Positions 9,201 to 16,139 of a stretch of 46,283 bases of DNA are shown piece after piece. Numbering within the stretch: position 1 is the first letter of the stretch; each line of letters begins with the position of its first letter. This DNA is from Campylobacteraceae bacterium (GTDB taxonomy: Bacteria > Campylobacterota > Campylobacteria > Campylobacterales > Sulfurovaceae), in the NCBI GenBank assembly GCA_027100635.1, contig JAMOOQ010000042.1:1-46283 (forward strand), in the 5' to 3' direction. Both the position numbers and the translations under genes were made by a program. The notes below the pieces were generated by a model, which ran no database searches, was not told the DNA's origin, and worked only from the letters and a program-made list of their open reading frames with translations.

Positions 9201-12200
9201 AATTACCATCTTCAAAAGCAATTTTTATTTGGTCTTTCTCTTTAACATCAATTGTATGTTTTGCTGTAATAGATTGATAATCTACAGAGTTTGTATCAAT
9301 ATTATAACTCATAACCAAATCACCTATACGCACTTCTTCTATAGGAATAATAATTGTTTTTAACTCTTTTATCTCAAATTTATGAGTATTTCGTCTTTCA
9401 CCTTTAAGTTTTGCACCATAAGAAAGATGTTTTCTAATTCGTGCCATCTCTGTACGCTTTTTATAGTTCTCTTCCCAACCTTTTGAAATATTTTTTTCAT
9501 TTGAAAGTATCTGAAGGTTTTCTAAATTATTATTTAGTTTATTTCCATCAATATGGTCAATTGTATCTTTTGATAAATATCCAATGTACTGTTTAGCTAA
9601 AAGTAGATGAAGAGAAAGAGAATTTTTACCTAAACCAACTCTTACATAACCTTTTCTATCAATATTATTAGACAATACTCTAAAAGAATTTATATTTATA
9701 ACTACTCCCTCTTTACTTATTGCGTAATCAGGATGATTAATAATTGTCTCAAATCCATCAGGTAAACCCTTATTAATCTTTTTATATTTTCCTATAATTT
9801 TTTTATATTGATCATGTGTTAAACCATAAGTATTTTCTAAAAATTGATACCCTTTTTGATTCATAATATAGTCAAAAAGTAAACTTCCAATAAAGTTTTT
9901 TGAAAATCTAGCATACTCAAAAGCAAAAGCACTAGCATAAGAAGCGATAGCCTCTTGCAACTCTTTTTTTGAAAAATCTGCTTTTTGATAAGCCCTTCTA
10001 AAATCATGTTCAAAATTATCTGTTTCCACACTATCTAAAACTTTTACATAAGAATTTTTTGCTACACACCCCAATTGATCTACTGCAATAGCTACATCAT
10101 TTGCAATCTTTAGAAATGGAATAATCCCACCTGCTGCGTTTTTATGACCATCAATAAATGAACCCATTCCACGAACTAATGACCAATCCCATCCAATTCC
10201 ACCACCAAATTTAGAGAGTAATGCCATCTCTTTGTAAGCATCAAAGATACCCTCTATATTATCACTAGTTGATCCAATATAACAATTATGTACATTTACT
10301 CCTGATACGGAATACGAGTGGTCTTCTTCTACCTCTATATTATAAACTTTATCTTCTAAATATTTATCTTCTCTCTCTATAATTTTCATAAAATATTCAT
10401 TCTCAAACCAAAAATATCTTAAAGTAGAGGAAGCTTTAGGATTAGAATTAAAGTTGATTTTATCTATATTTTTATTTACACTTAATATAAAATCTCTATC
10501 ATTTTTTACCCCAATTTTTAGATGAGATGCTTTAATGGTTGCCCATTTATGTTTTTTTAAATCTTTTTTCATAAAAGGGGATAATCCACATCTTAATGAG
10601 ACTTCAAATAACTGTTTAATAAGATTTTTATTAGACATTGTTAATTGGTATCCCTCTTTTAATGCACATCCATCACCTCTAATAGCTCCAACTAATAACC
10701 ATTTTTGAACCTTTGGATTTGCAAATAGTAAATCATTATTAAGTGCTTTTTTATCAAAGCCAGTTCCTACTAGTTTATCAAAGAAGAGTCCAATAATTTT
10801 ATTATGAACTGATACATTTGTACTATTGTCTCTATTTTTATTAATATTTACTTTTATATCAAATATATCTTCTAAAATATTTTTTGTCTCTTGAATATAA
10901 CTAATCTCTTTAGAACCAAATGTAAAAGTGATAGATGACCTATCCTGTGCAATATGTCCCTCTGCCAAAAAATAACCTATTAAAAGCATAAAATCGTTTG
11001 ATAACTCTATTTTATTATTAACAGATTTAATTTGATTATTTAAAAAACTTCTCTCGCAACTATAAAAAGAGTTAGCTGAACGCTTAAACATTATTTTATT
11101 ATCTTTGGTAATGATATTTTTAATTTTTACATAATCTGATATATAAATCTTATCTTTATGAATATTTTTAGGATATGAAACAGAAACAAAATCACCACTA
11201 TTTAGTTCATCAATTTTACTCCATTTAGAGCTAAATTTTTTACTTAAAAGTTCACAATCATTTTTATATTCCCCTTTTAAAGAGAAACATCGTTTACTAT
11301 CTCCTTGACTTTTTAGACAACTACCTAATTTTCTAATACACTTAATATCCTCTTTTTTAATTGATAATATAGGGTGTTCTTCTGTTGCCGAAAGATTATC
11401 AATTAGTCCATTAATATTAAGAGCAATTAAATTTCTAGCATAATCTCTTTGAAAAAGTTCATATACTTTCATAAATCTATTTTTATGTGTAAGTACCAAA
11501 TCTCCCTCAATAAGTTTATCGATTGCCTTATAACCATCTATTGTTCTTACTTTTGTACCTTTAGTAAAACAGCTACTAAGCTGGTGTCTAGGGGTTCTAG
11601 CATTTGATAAAGTTGGAGTTGCTACCATCACTTCAAATTTACTTAAAATATCATAGAATTTTTTTGCCCAAGTTTGGCAATCATCCTCACTTTGAGCCAA
11701 AAACATTGAAACACCCATAAAAAGTTGTTGTGGTAACTCTATTGGATTTTTATCTTTATCTTTTATTAAATATCTATCATAAAGTGTTCTAATTCCCAAA
11801 TATGTAAACTGTAAATCTCGTTCGGGCTTAATATGATTATTTAAATCTTCAAGATTATATTTATCTTTAAGTCCCGAAACAATACGCCCCTGCTCTTCAC
11901 CTTTTGCAAGATAATCCTTAAGATGATTATATCCTGTAAATCCTGTAGCTTTATGATATAAATCATATAAAAATAGTCTTGAAGCAACAAATGTCCAGTC
12001 GGGTCTATCTATATCTATCTTATCAACTGCTGTTCGTATAAGAGTCTGTTGTATATCCTGTGACGAGATAAGATCATGAAAATGAATTTTTGCATCAACC
12101 TCTAACTCACTTTGGCTAACACTCTTCAATCCCACTACTGAATCAGCAGTATATTTCTGAATTTTACCAATATCTAAAGCCTCAACCCTACCATCTCTTT

Positions 12201-12216
12201 TCACAACTCTTATCAT
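6253..12216 (-). CDS. nrdA: Ribonucleoside-diphosphate reductase alpha subunit with three inteins
   Basis: A continuous 1987-codon frame encoding class Ia NrdA, which reduces ribonucleotides to deoxyribonucleotides with NrdB. The N-terminus has an ATP-cone (MIRVVKRDGRVEALDIGKIQ). Removing three inteins (residues 216-644, 717-1086, 1225-1624) joins exteins of 215+72+138+363 into a normal 788-residue enzyme. The exteins restore QLSSCYIGST (first redox Cys, E. coli C225 equivalent), DQLGTRKGA, SNLCTEIF (thiyl-radical Cys, C439 equivalent) and AVCNLASLNL (C462 equivalent). The C-terminal redox pair is ECVGC. The start is preceded by AGGA. nrdA follows purB on the same strand, the order also known in Campylobacter. 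The frame has no interruption over 6 kb, so all three inteins look splicing-competent. NrdB is not in the window. Confidence 0.97.
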   Translation of the reverse strand: MIRVVKRDGRVEALDIGKIQKYTADSVVGLKSVSQSELEVDAKIHFHDLISSQDIQQTLIRTAVDKIDIDRPDWTFVASRLFLYDLYHKATGFTGYNHLKDYLAKGEEQGRIVSGLKDKYNLEDLNNHIKPERDLQFTYLGIRTLYDRYLIKDKDKNPIELPQQLFMGVSMFLAQSEDDCQTWAKKFYDILSKFEVMVATPTLSNARTPRHQLSSCFTKGTKVRTIDGYKAIDKLIEGDLVLTHKNRFMKVYELFQRDYARNLIALNINGLIDNLSATEEHPILSIKKEDIKCIRKLGSCLKSQGDSKRCFSLKGEYKNDCELLSKKFSSKWSKIDELNSGDFVSVSYPKNIHKDKIYISDYVKIKNIITKDNKIMFKRSANSFYSCERSFLNNQIKSVNNKIELSNDFMLLIGYFLAEGHIAQDRSSITFTFGSKEISYIQETKNILEDIFDIKVNINKNRDNSTNVSVHNKIIGLFFDKLVGTGFDKKALNNDLLFANPKVQKWLLVGAIRGDGCALKEGYQLTMSNKNLIKQLFEVSLRCGLSPFMKKDLKKHKWATIKASHLKIGVKNDRDFILSVNKNIDKINFNSNPKASSTLRYFWFENEYFMKIIEREDKYLEDKVYNIEVEEDHSYSVSGVNVHNCYIGSTSDNIEGIFDAYKEMALLSKFGGGIGWDWSLVRGMGSFIDGHKNAAGGIIPFLKIANDVAIAVDQLGCVAKNSYVKVLDSVETDNFEHDFRRAYQKADFSKKELQEAIASYASAFAFEYARFSKNFIGSLLFDYIMNQKGYQFLENTYGLTHDQYKKIIGKYKKINKGLPDGFETIINHPDYAISKEGVVININSFRVLSNNIDRKGYVRVGLGKNSLSLHLLLAKQYIGYLSKDTIDHIDGNKLNNNLENLQILSNEKNISKGWEENYKKRTEMARIRKHLSYGAKLKGERRNTHKFEIKELKTIIIPIEEVRIGDLVMSYNIDTNSVDYQSITAKHTIDVKEKDQIKIAFEDGNYIITSNWHPFPKVVSNSVIYVRSDSLVKGDITINDKNEFIKITSISKAKTKEDFFDLTVKNNNNYFCSTENKDGNFHLIHNTRKGAIAVYIEPWHIDIKEFIDLKKNSGEERRRTHDLFPAIWLNDIFMQRVAEDSTWTLFDPYEVSELTNLYGEEFNKRYLELENDESITKEVIKAKSLWKEILRSYFETGNPFLTFKDTANRSNPNSHDGVIRSSNLCVTGDTRLHTQFGLVKAKDLESNYGEIVASYDQRTDEDISALGVSKAKALKMFKTKENSDIYEVTTKDGYSIKSTLWHEYFVANGENIEKKSLENISVGDKLLIQSDEGQFGIEGSYDLGFLMGMVAGDGTFSYKEAKKHSVVHIDLYNQDMNLGYKIQNQIDNIISQEYSSLANSHKKDFKNVYPKMIQHTKNSQKLRFSNIRLGRIFDEVFDFNKESKHQVPEVIFKGTKEAVKGYLQGLFIADGTVNKIENDGTPTFALQLASIKKSLLEEVQMLLSNFGIRSKISKMRDIEEGVFKYITVDGVEKSYDSKPLYRLNINGNNAIKFIDNIGFIGAKQTRALEILAKREALGYSRESRKSEKFLVEITSIEYIGKEDVYDTTQLYNHSLIFNGLVTGNCTEIFQNTNPNTYKIRLTFSDETVAIFDENESVKMDNGVEKLAKKITALDTLNGKQVWMVDKEKTDGETAVCNLASLNLSKINTAEDIKRVVPIAIRMLDNVIDLNFYPLAKVKKTNQRSRAIGLGVMGEAQMLAESQIHWGSDKHFTKIDEIMESISYHAIDSSSDLASEKGSYPTFEGSNWSNGILPIDTANKEALKLVNRIDLNYNWDNLRQKVKENGIRNGYLMAIAPTSSISILVGTTQAIEPVYKRKWFEENLSGLIPVVAPNLSPNTWNYYTPCYELDQRVLIKAGAIRQKWIDQGQSLNIFISLDKASGKYLNNIYSDAWKYGLKSTYYLRSQSPEAVQATDGVEDRSQECVGCQ
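7345..8544 (-). mobile_element. Intein 3 of NrdA (LAGLIDADG type, Gly-Asn C-terminus)
   Basis: 400 residues, from Cys1 (CVTGDTRL) to GLVTGN, followed by extein Cys. Block B is IKSTLWHEYF. The two LAGLIDADG-type motifs are LGFLMGMVAGDGTF and LQGLFIADGTV. Block F is VYDTTQLYNHSLIFNG. The penultimate residue is Gly instead of the usual His. The insertion site SNL/C lies directly before the thiyl-radical cysteine of NrdA, so splicing is essential for catalysis. Confidence 0.95.
8959..10068 (-). mobile_element. Intein 2 of NrdA (HNH type, atypical architecture)
   Basis: 370 residues, from Cys1 (CVAKNSYVKVLD) to FHLIHN, followed by extein Thr (TRKGAIAVY). Block A is split. Its first strand is residues 1-12, and the rest (IPIEEVRIGDLVMSYN) resumes only at about residue 241. 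Block B is IITSNWHPF (about 291-299), block F is DFFDLTVKNNNNYF and block G is LIHN. The inserted segment carries an HNH endonuclease. No LAGLIDADG motif is present, and the usual endonuclease site after block B holds only a short linker. Confidence 0.93.
9364..10035 (-). other. NUMOD4/HNH homing endonuclease inserted within intein 2 block A
   Basis: Intein residues about 12-235. A helical N-terminal part (SKKELQEAIASYASAF) comes first. Next is a NUMOD4-like segment (LPDGFETIINHPDYAISKEG), then GYVRVGLGKNSLSLHLLLAK, and then the HNH motif TIDHIDGNKLNNNLENLQIL (about 169-188). A basic tail follows. The order matches free-standing NUMOD4-HNH endonucleases of phages and introns. The boundaries are estimated from where the splicing-domain motifs stop and resume. 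Confidence 0.8.
10285..11571 (-). mobile_element. Intein 1 of NrdA (LAGLIDADG type)
   Basis: 429 residues, from Cys1 (CFTKGTKV) to VNVHN, followed by extein Cys. Block B is SATEEHPIL. The homing endonuclease has two LAGLIDADG-type motifs, LIGYFLAEGHI (intein residues about 197-207) and LLVGAIRGDGC (about 292-302). The C-terminal blocks read YNIEVEEDHSYSVSG and NVHN, with the usual penultimate His and terminal Asn. The site is QLSS/C, directly before the first redox-active cysteine of NrdA. Four cysteines at intein positions 78, 85, 95 and 106 could bind a metal. Confidence 0.95.
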
Positions 12217-12345
12217 TTGCTATCCTCATTTTGATTGTATAAATCATATAACTTTTTATGGAATACTACTATTTTTTTGCTATTTGTTTTATTAAAAAAA
12301 CGAAGATATTTTTTATTTTATTTTATTCTTTTTGAAGGATTTTTT

Positions 12346-12378
12346 AAGTGTAGATTTGCTATTAACAAATCTACATTT
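12346..12378. terminator. Hairpin between purB and nrdA
   Basis: TGTAGATTTG...CAAATCTACA forms a 10-bp perfect stem with a 6-base loop, extendable by a few A-T/G-T pairs. It lies just after the purB stop. There is no clean U-run on the purB-reading side, so it may attenuate read-through into nrdA or protect the 3' end rather than fully terminate. Confidence 0.4.
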
Positions 12379-12394
12379 TATATAAAATGTATTT

Positions 12395-13726
12395 TTACTT
12401 TTTAAACACTCTTTTAAAGATATTATCTACATTTTTAGTATAATAGTCATAATTAAAGCACTCTTTAATCTCTTTTTTACTTAATGATTTTCTTAGTTCT
12501 TTATCTGCCAATAGATGTCCTAGATATAGTGATTCACCATTTTTATTTGTTGTTGGTTTGCCTTGTTGTATCTCTTCCCATACTTTCATAGCATTTCTTT
12601 GTACTATTTTATAGGCATCTTCTCGGCTTACTCCTTTTAGAGGTAGTTCTAATAGTACTCTTTGAGAAAATACCAATCCACCTGTAAGGTTTAGATTTTT
12701 TATCATATTTTGAGGCATTACAGTCAGTTTTGATATTACGCTATTCATTCTATGTAGCATAAAATCAGTTGTGATAAAAGCATCAGGTAGCCAAAATCTT
12801 TCATTTGAACTATGAGATATATCTCTCTCGTGCCATAGTGCTACATTTTCCATAGCAGGGACTGCATAGGCTCTAATTGTTCTTGCAAGTCCTGTAATGT
12901 TTTCTGTTAGGATAGGGTTTCTTTTGTGTGGCATAGCACTACTTCCCTTTTGACCTTTGGCAAAAAACTCTTCACATTCATAAACTTCTGTTCTTTGAAG
13001 ATGTCTAATTTGTACTGCAAATTTTTCAATAGTTGAAGCCATCAAAGCCAAAGATGAAGCAAGTCTTGCATATCTATCTCTATGGACTACTTGATTTGAA
13101 CATGGTTCAGGTTTGAGTCCTAGTTCTTTCATAGCATACTCTTCAAGTTCTAATGGGGCATGGGCAAAGTTACCCATAGCACCACTTATTTGACCAACAC
13201 TTATAACTTTTTGAGTCTCTTTTAGGTTTTTAAGATGTCTTGCCATCTCATCATACCAAACTGCTAGAGTTAGACCAAAAGTAATTGGTTCTCCGTGGAT
13301 ACCGTGGCTTCGTCCTACCATTAGAGTATATTTATGCTCTTTTGCTCTTCTTTTGATAGATTTCATAAGCATTTTTACATCTTTGATAATGATTTTGAGG
13401 CTATCTCTCATTTGAATAGCTACACCAGTATCAACAGCATCACTACTTGTCATACCATAATGAAACCATCTACTCTCATCACCTAAACTCTCACTTACAC
13501 TTGTATTAAAAGCGATTAAATCATGCTTTGTAATAGCCTCTATCTCTTCTATTCGCTCAACTGAAAATGAGGCATTTTTAACAATTTTATCTGCATCTTC
13601 TTGAGGAATTTTACCAAGTTTAGCCCATGCTTTTACAGCTGCTTTTTCTACCTCTAACCATGCTGCATATCTCGCATGTTGTGTCCAGTTATCACTCATC
13701 TCTTTTCGTGCGTATCTCTCTACCAT
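12395..13726 (-). CDS. purB: Adenylosuccinate lyase
   Basis: A 443-residue member of the fumarase/aspartase superfamily. It cleaves SAICAR and adenylosuccinate in purine synthesis, releasing fumarate. The superfamily signature GSSAMPHKRNP is present (about 263-273), along with the upstream catalytic region GRSHGIHGEPITFGL and the substrate loop YGMTSSDAVDTGVA. Length and start (MVERYARKEMSDNW) match the family. It is transcribed towards nrdA. The divergent gene is an RluA-type pseudouridine synthase. The same three-gene neighbourhood is known in Campylobacter jejuni. Confidence 0.97.
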   Translation of the reverse strand: MVERYARKEMSDNWTQHARYAAWLEVEKAAVKAWAKLGKIPQEDADKIVKNASFSVERIEEIEAITKHDLIAFNTSVSESLGDESRWFHYGMTSSDAVDTGVAIQMRDSLKIIIKDVKMLMKSIKRRAKEHKYTLMVGRSHGIHGEPITFGLTLAVWYDEMARHLKNLKETQKVISVGQISGAMGNFAHAPLELEEYAMKELGLKPEPCSNQVVHRDRYARLASSLALMASTIEKFAVQIRHLQRTEVYECEEFFAKGQKGSSAMPHKRNPILTENITGLARTIRAYAVPAMENVALWHERDISHSSNERFWLPDAFITTDFMLHRMNSVISKLTVMPQNMIKNLNLTGGLVFSQRVLLELPLKGVSREDAYKIVQRNAMKVWEEIQQGKPTTNKNGESLYLGHLLADKELRKSLSKKEIKECFNYDYYTKNVDNIFKRVFKK

Positions 13727-13795
13727 CTTATTTTTCCTATTTTTATGTTAATATTTCAAGGATAATACCAAATTAGCAGTTATATAGAGGTAAAA

Positions 13796-14731
13796 ATGCC
13801 ATTTGTAAAGAATAAATTTAACATAGAGAAGCCAACAATGGCTTTTTTATTTGTGATGAAAGCTCTAAATTTTCGTCAAGGACAGGCTCAAAGCCATATA
13901 GCAAGAGGAAGACTTTGGATAGATGGAATATCAATGGTTCAAAATAATAGAATTATTAGTGGAGATATTGAATTAATCTATTTTGAAGCATCAGGAAGAG
14001 GCAATAAACCTATATTTGAAAATAAAGATTTTATGCTTTTTGATAAACCATCAGGAGTTTTAGTTCATCCAAGAACCATGCTAACACCATATTCTATGCT
14101 TGATGAGGTAAGAACTTATGGGGGAGATAATGCAAATGGTTGCCATCGTATTGATATGGAAACATCAGGTCTCTTTTTAGCAAGTAAAACAAAAAAATCT
14201 GAAAGTGGTCTAAAAGGTCTCTTTCAAGATAGAAATATAAGAAAATCTTATCTTGCATGGGTAGATGGTGAGATTAAAGAGAGCTTTGAGGTAAATGCTA
14301 GACTTAAAGTAAAAGACAAGAATTCTACACTTAAAACAAAGCATAAAGTCTTGATAGATGAAGAGGGTAAAACGGCAAGAACTTTCTTTAAGCCAATTTT
14401 TTATAATAATATGCTAAGTAGTACACTTGTTGAGTGTTTTCCTTACACTGGAAGAACGCATCAAATACGTGTACATTTGTTTCATGTGAAACACCCAATC
14501 ATTGGTGACCCTATATATGGTACTAGTTATGAGGCTAGTGATATATACCTAAATGGCGATATGTCAAAGGCACAGCGAGAGATAGAGACAGGTGCAAGTA
14601 GACTTTTACTGCATGCACAAAATTTGATATTTAATTATAAGAATATCAAATATATATTAGAGACTAGGATAGATTTCAAAAAAATGGAAAAGTTTATTAT
14701 AGATAAAAACATAAGAAAGTTTAATAGCTAA
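13796..14731 (+). CDS. RluA-family 23S rRNA/tRNA pseudouridine synthase
   Basis: A 311-residue pseudouridine synthase. The N-terminus is a divergent S4-like RNA-binding region (about 15-60: NFRQGQAQSHIARGRLWIDG). The catalytic domain carries the start motif FMLFDKPSGVLVHP and the active-site motif GCHRIDMETSGL, with the conserved Asp in HRIDxxTSG. GRTHQIRVHLFHVKHPIIGD is the second RluA signature. It is divergent from purB with a 69-base gap that must hold both promoters. The uridine target cannot be decided from the sequence, since RluA/RluC/RluD assignments overlap in this phylum. Confidence 0.93.
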   Translation: MPFVKNKFNIEKPTMAFLFVMKALNFRQGQAQSHIARGRLWIDGISMVQNNRIISGDIELIYFEASGRGNKPIFENKDFMLFDKPSGVLVHPRTMLTPYSMLDEVRTYGGDNANGCHRIDMETSGLFLASKTKKSESGLKGLFQDRNIRKSYLAWVDGEIKESFEVNARLKVKDKNSTLKTKHKVLIDEEGKTARTFFKPIFYNNMLSSTLVECFPYTGRTHQIRVHLFHVKHPIIGDPIYGTSYEASDIYLNGDMSKAQREIETGASRLLLHAQNLIFNYKNIKYILETRIDFKKMEKFIIDKNIRKFNS

Positions 14732-14738
14732 AAGATGA

Positions 14739-14744
14739 TATAAT
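14739..14744 (+). promoter_or_regulatory. -10 element of the DUF6172 gene
   Basis: TATAAT preceded by TGA (extended -10), 29 bases before the ATG at 14773. The Shine-Dalgarno is AAAAGG. No -35 is evident, as is usual for vegetative promoters in Campylobacterota. Confidence 0.5.
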
Positions 14745-14772
14745 CTAAAATAAAAATATTAAAAGGTAAAAA

Positions 14773-15090
14773 ATGAGAAAAATTTTTAAACTAGAAGAAG
14801 AAAATAAAAATAGAGATAGAACATTAGAATCTATTAAGAATGAGATTAGAAAATATCTTAAGAGAGAAAGAAGAAAAAAATTATCTGATGCCTCTATAAT
14901 GTTTTGGGATTTTGATTGTAAATTTGGAAAAAATAGAGATGATGGTATTGAAGTTAAAATTACAGATATAACTAAACTATTGGATAAAACTTCTGAAGAA
15001 AATTGGAATGAGTGTTATGTTGAGATTTTGGCAAAAGAGAGTCCTAAGCCTGTTAAAGAAACTATAGTTGAAGATGAAAAAATAGACTAA
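14773..15090 (+). CDS. DUF6172 family small protein
   Basis: A 105-residue, highly charged protein. Its core IKNEIRKYLKRERRKKLSDA, followed by FWDFDCKFG, matches the DUF6172 family as I know it: a basic helix rich in Arg/Lys, then the FWDFDCKFG strand. It then has an acidic Asp/Glu-rich tail. No membrane segment or signal is present. It has its own promoter and ribosome-binding site and is followed by a Uma2-type gene. The basic helix suggests nucleic-acid contact, but the function of the family is unknown. Confidence 0.7.
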   Translation: MRKIFKLEEENKNRDRTLESIKNEIRKYLKRERRKKLSDASIMFWDFDCKFGKNRDDGIEVKITDITKLLDKTSEENWNECYVEILAKESPKPVKETIVEDEKID

Positions 15091-15107
15091 AAAATAGATA
15101 GTTATGA

Positions 15108-15113
15108 TATAAT
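15108..15113 (+). promoter_or_regulatory. -10 element of the first Uma2 gene
   Basis: TATAAT preceded by TGA, followed by the palindrome TAGATATCTA and then AAGGAG before the ATG at 15142. The second Uma2 gene has the same TGn-TATAAT layout. Confidence 0.5.
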
Positions 15114-15141
15114 ATAGATATCTATATAAGGAGTTATTATT

Positions 15142-15698
15142 ATGTCAAATATAGAACTACTCCCAAGATATGATTATAGTGATTATACTCTATGGGAAGG
15201 TGATTATTGGGAATTAATAGAGGAGATGCCTATAGCAATGGCACCAGCACCAATGAGAATACATCAAAATATAGCAACAGAGATAATTTTTGCACTTAAA
15301 AGTTCTCTTGAAGAGAAAAATGAATGTCCAGAGTCTATTATATCATTTGAAAATGATTGGAAATTATCAAATGATACAGTATTACGACCTGATATTGTTT
15401 TTGTTTGCAATGATGATGAGGAAAAGTATCTTACTAAAGCACCAAAAATTATTATAGAAATTCTTAGTCCATCAACTGCAAAAAAAGATGAAACTGTTAA
15501 GTTTAATATATATGAAGATGAAAAGGTAGATTATTATATATTAGTTTATCCTGATGATTTAAGAGCAAAAGTATATAGATTAAAAATGATAAATGCTCAA
15601 AAGTAGGGGATTTTACAAATGAAAATCTTATTTTTGAAAATCTTGAATGTGAATTAGAACTTGATTTTGAGAAAGTTTTTAGGAGATTTCGTAAATAG
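15142..15698 (+). pseudogene. Uma2-family (DUF820) nuclease-like gene, copy 1, one-base frameshift near the 3' end
   Basis: The first 154 codons (15142-15606) encode a Uma2-family PD-(D/E)XK-fold protein. Seen are YSDYTLWEGDYWELIEEMPI, APAPMRIHQNIAT, the catalytic strand LRPDIVFVC and APKIIIEILSPSTAKKDE, with the E-x-L-S signature. After VYRLK the frame runs into a stop. The last 31 residues (VGDFTNENLIFENL through DFEKVFRRFRK, stop at 15698) continue in another frame. Adding one A to the A5 run at 15582-15586 restores RLKNDKCSKVGDF, which joins them cleanly. The catalytic core is intact, so the truncated product might still fold. The biological role of Uma2 proteins is poorly known. A paralogue, also frameshifted, lies at 18392. 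Confidence 0.75.
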
Positions 15699-15711
15699 AA
15701 ATCTCCAATTA

Positions 15712-15822
15712 TTAAATTTCTTCTTCTAATATAGAAATAACTTGCTTAACATAAATAATTTTAACAGGTTTTCTGTATGGTATAGTTAATGATTTAGAAT
15801 TATTATTTAAATTTGGATTATG
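15712..15822 (-). pseudogene. HicA-type toxin, C-terminal remnant
   Basis: Reading the minus strand, about 35 codons with no start encode NPNLNNNSKSLTIPYRKPVK followed by IIYVKQVISILEEEI and stop. This resembles the C-terminus of HicA/YcfA mRNA interferases (TIPxHxPVKxxYVKQVLxII). The GSH active-site part is absent. It is antisense to, and just before, a HicB-type antitoxin, whereas intact hicAB pairs are co-directional, so the locus looks rearranged. Confidence 0.5.
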
Positions 15823-16139
15823 AAATAACAATAAGAAAATTGACACCTCAAGATGGTGGTGGATATTTTGCTTATTATAAAGATTTCAAAGGTGTTATGG
15901 GTGATGGAGAGACAACAGAAGAAGCTATACAAGATGTTAAATCAGCTTTTTCTTGTTATCTTGAAGTTGCTCTTTCAAATCAAGAAGAGATTAAAGAGCC
16001 ATCTCATTTACAGAAAGCTAAGAGAATTAATATTACTATTCCTATAAATATCTTAAATAAAATAGATAATTATATTAAAGAAAATCATATTAGTCGTTCA
16101 GCATTTTTTAAAAATTCAGCTATTCAAGCCATAGGATAA
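15813..16139 (+). CDS. HicB-family antitoxin with ribbon-helix-helix tail (orphan)
   Basis: A 108-residue HicB-type antitoxin. The N-terminal HicB fold (about 1-60) has GGGYFAYYKDFKGVMGDGET followed by EEAIQDVKSAFSCYL, the usual substrate-mimic fold. The C-terminal ribbon-helix-helix (about 69-108: RINITIPINILNKIDNYIKE, then SRSAFFKNSAI) would bind the operator. No in-frame ATG precedes the fold. The only start is a TTG with no visible Shine-Dalgarno, and an in-frame stop lies just upstream, so the original 5' end may be lost. No intact co-directional hicA is present; only an antisense C-terminal remnant lies upstream. Its stop abuts that of the convergent RNase T2 gene. Confidence 0.75.
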   Translation: MDYEITIRKLTPQDGGGYFAYYKDFKGVMGDGETTEEAIQDVKSAFSCYLEVALSNQEEIKEPSHLQKAKRINITIPINILNKIDNYIKENHISRSAFFKNSAIQAIG

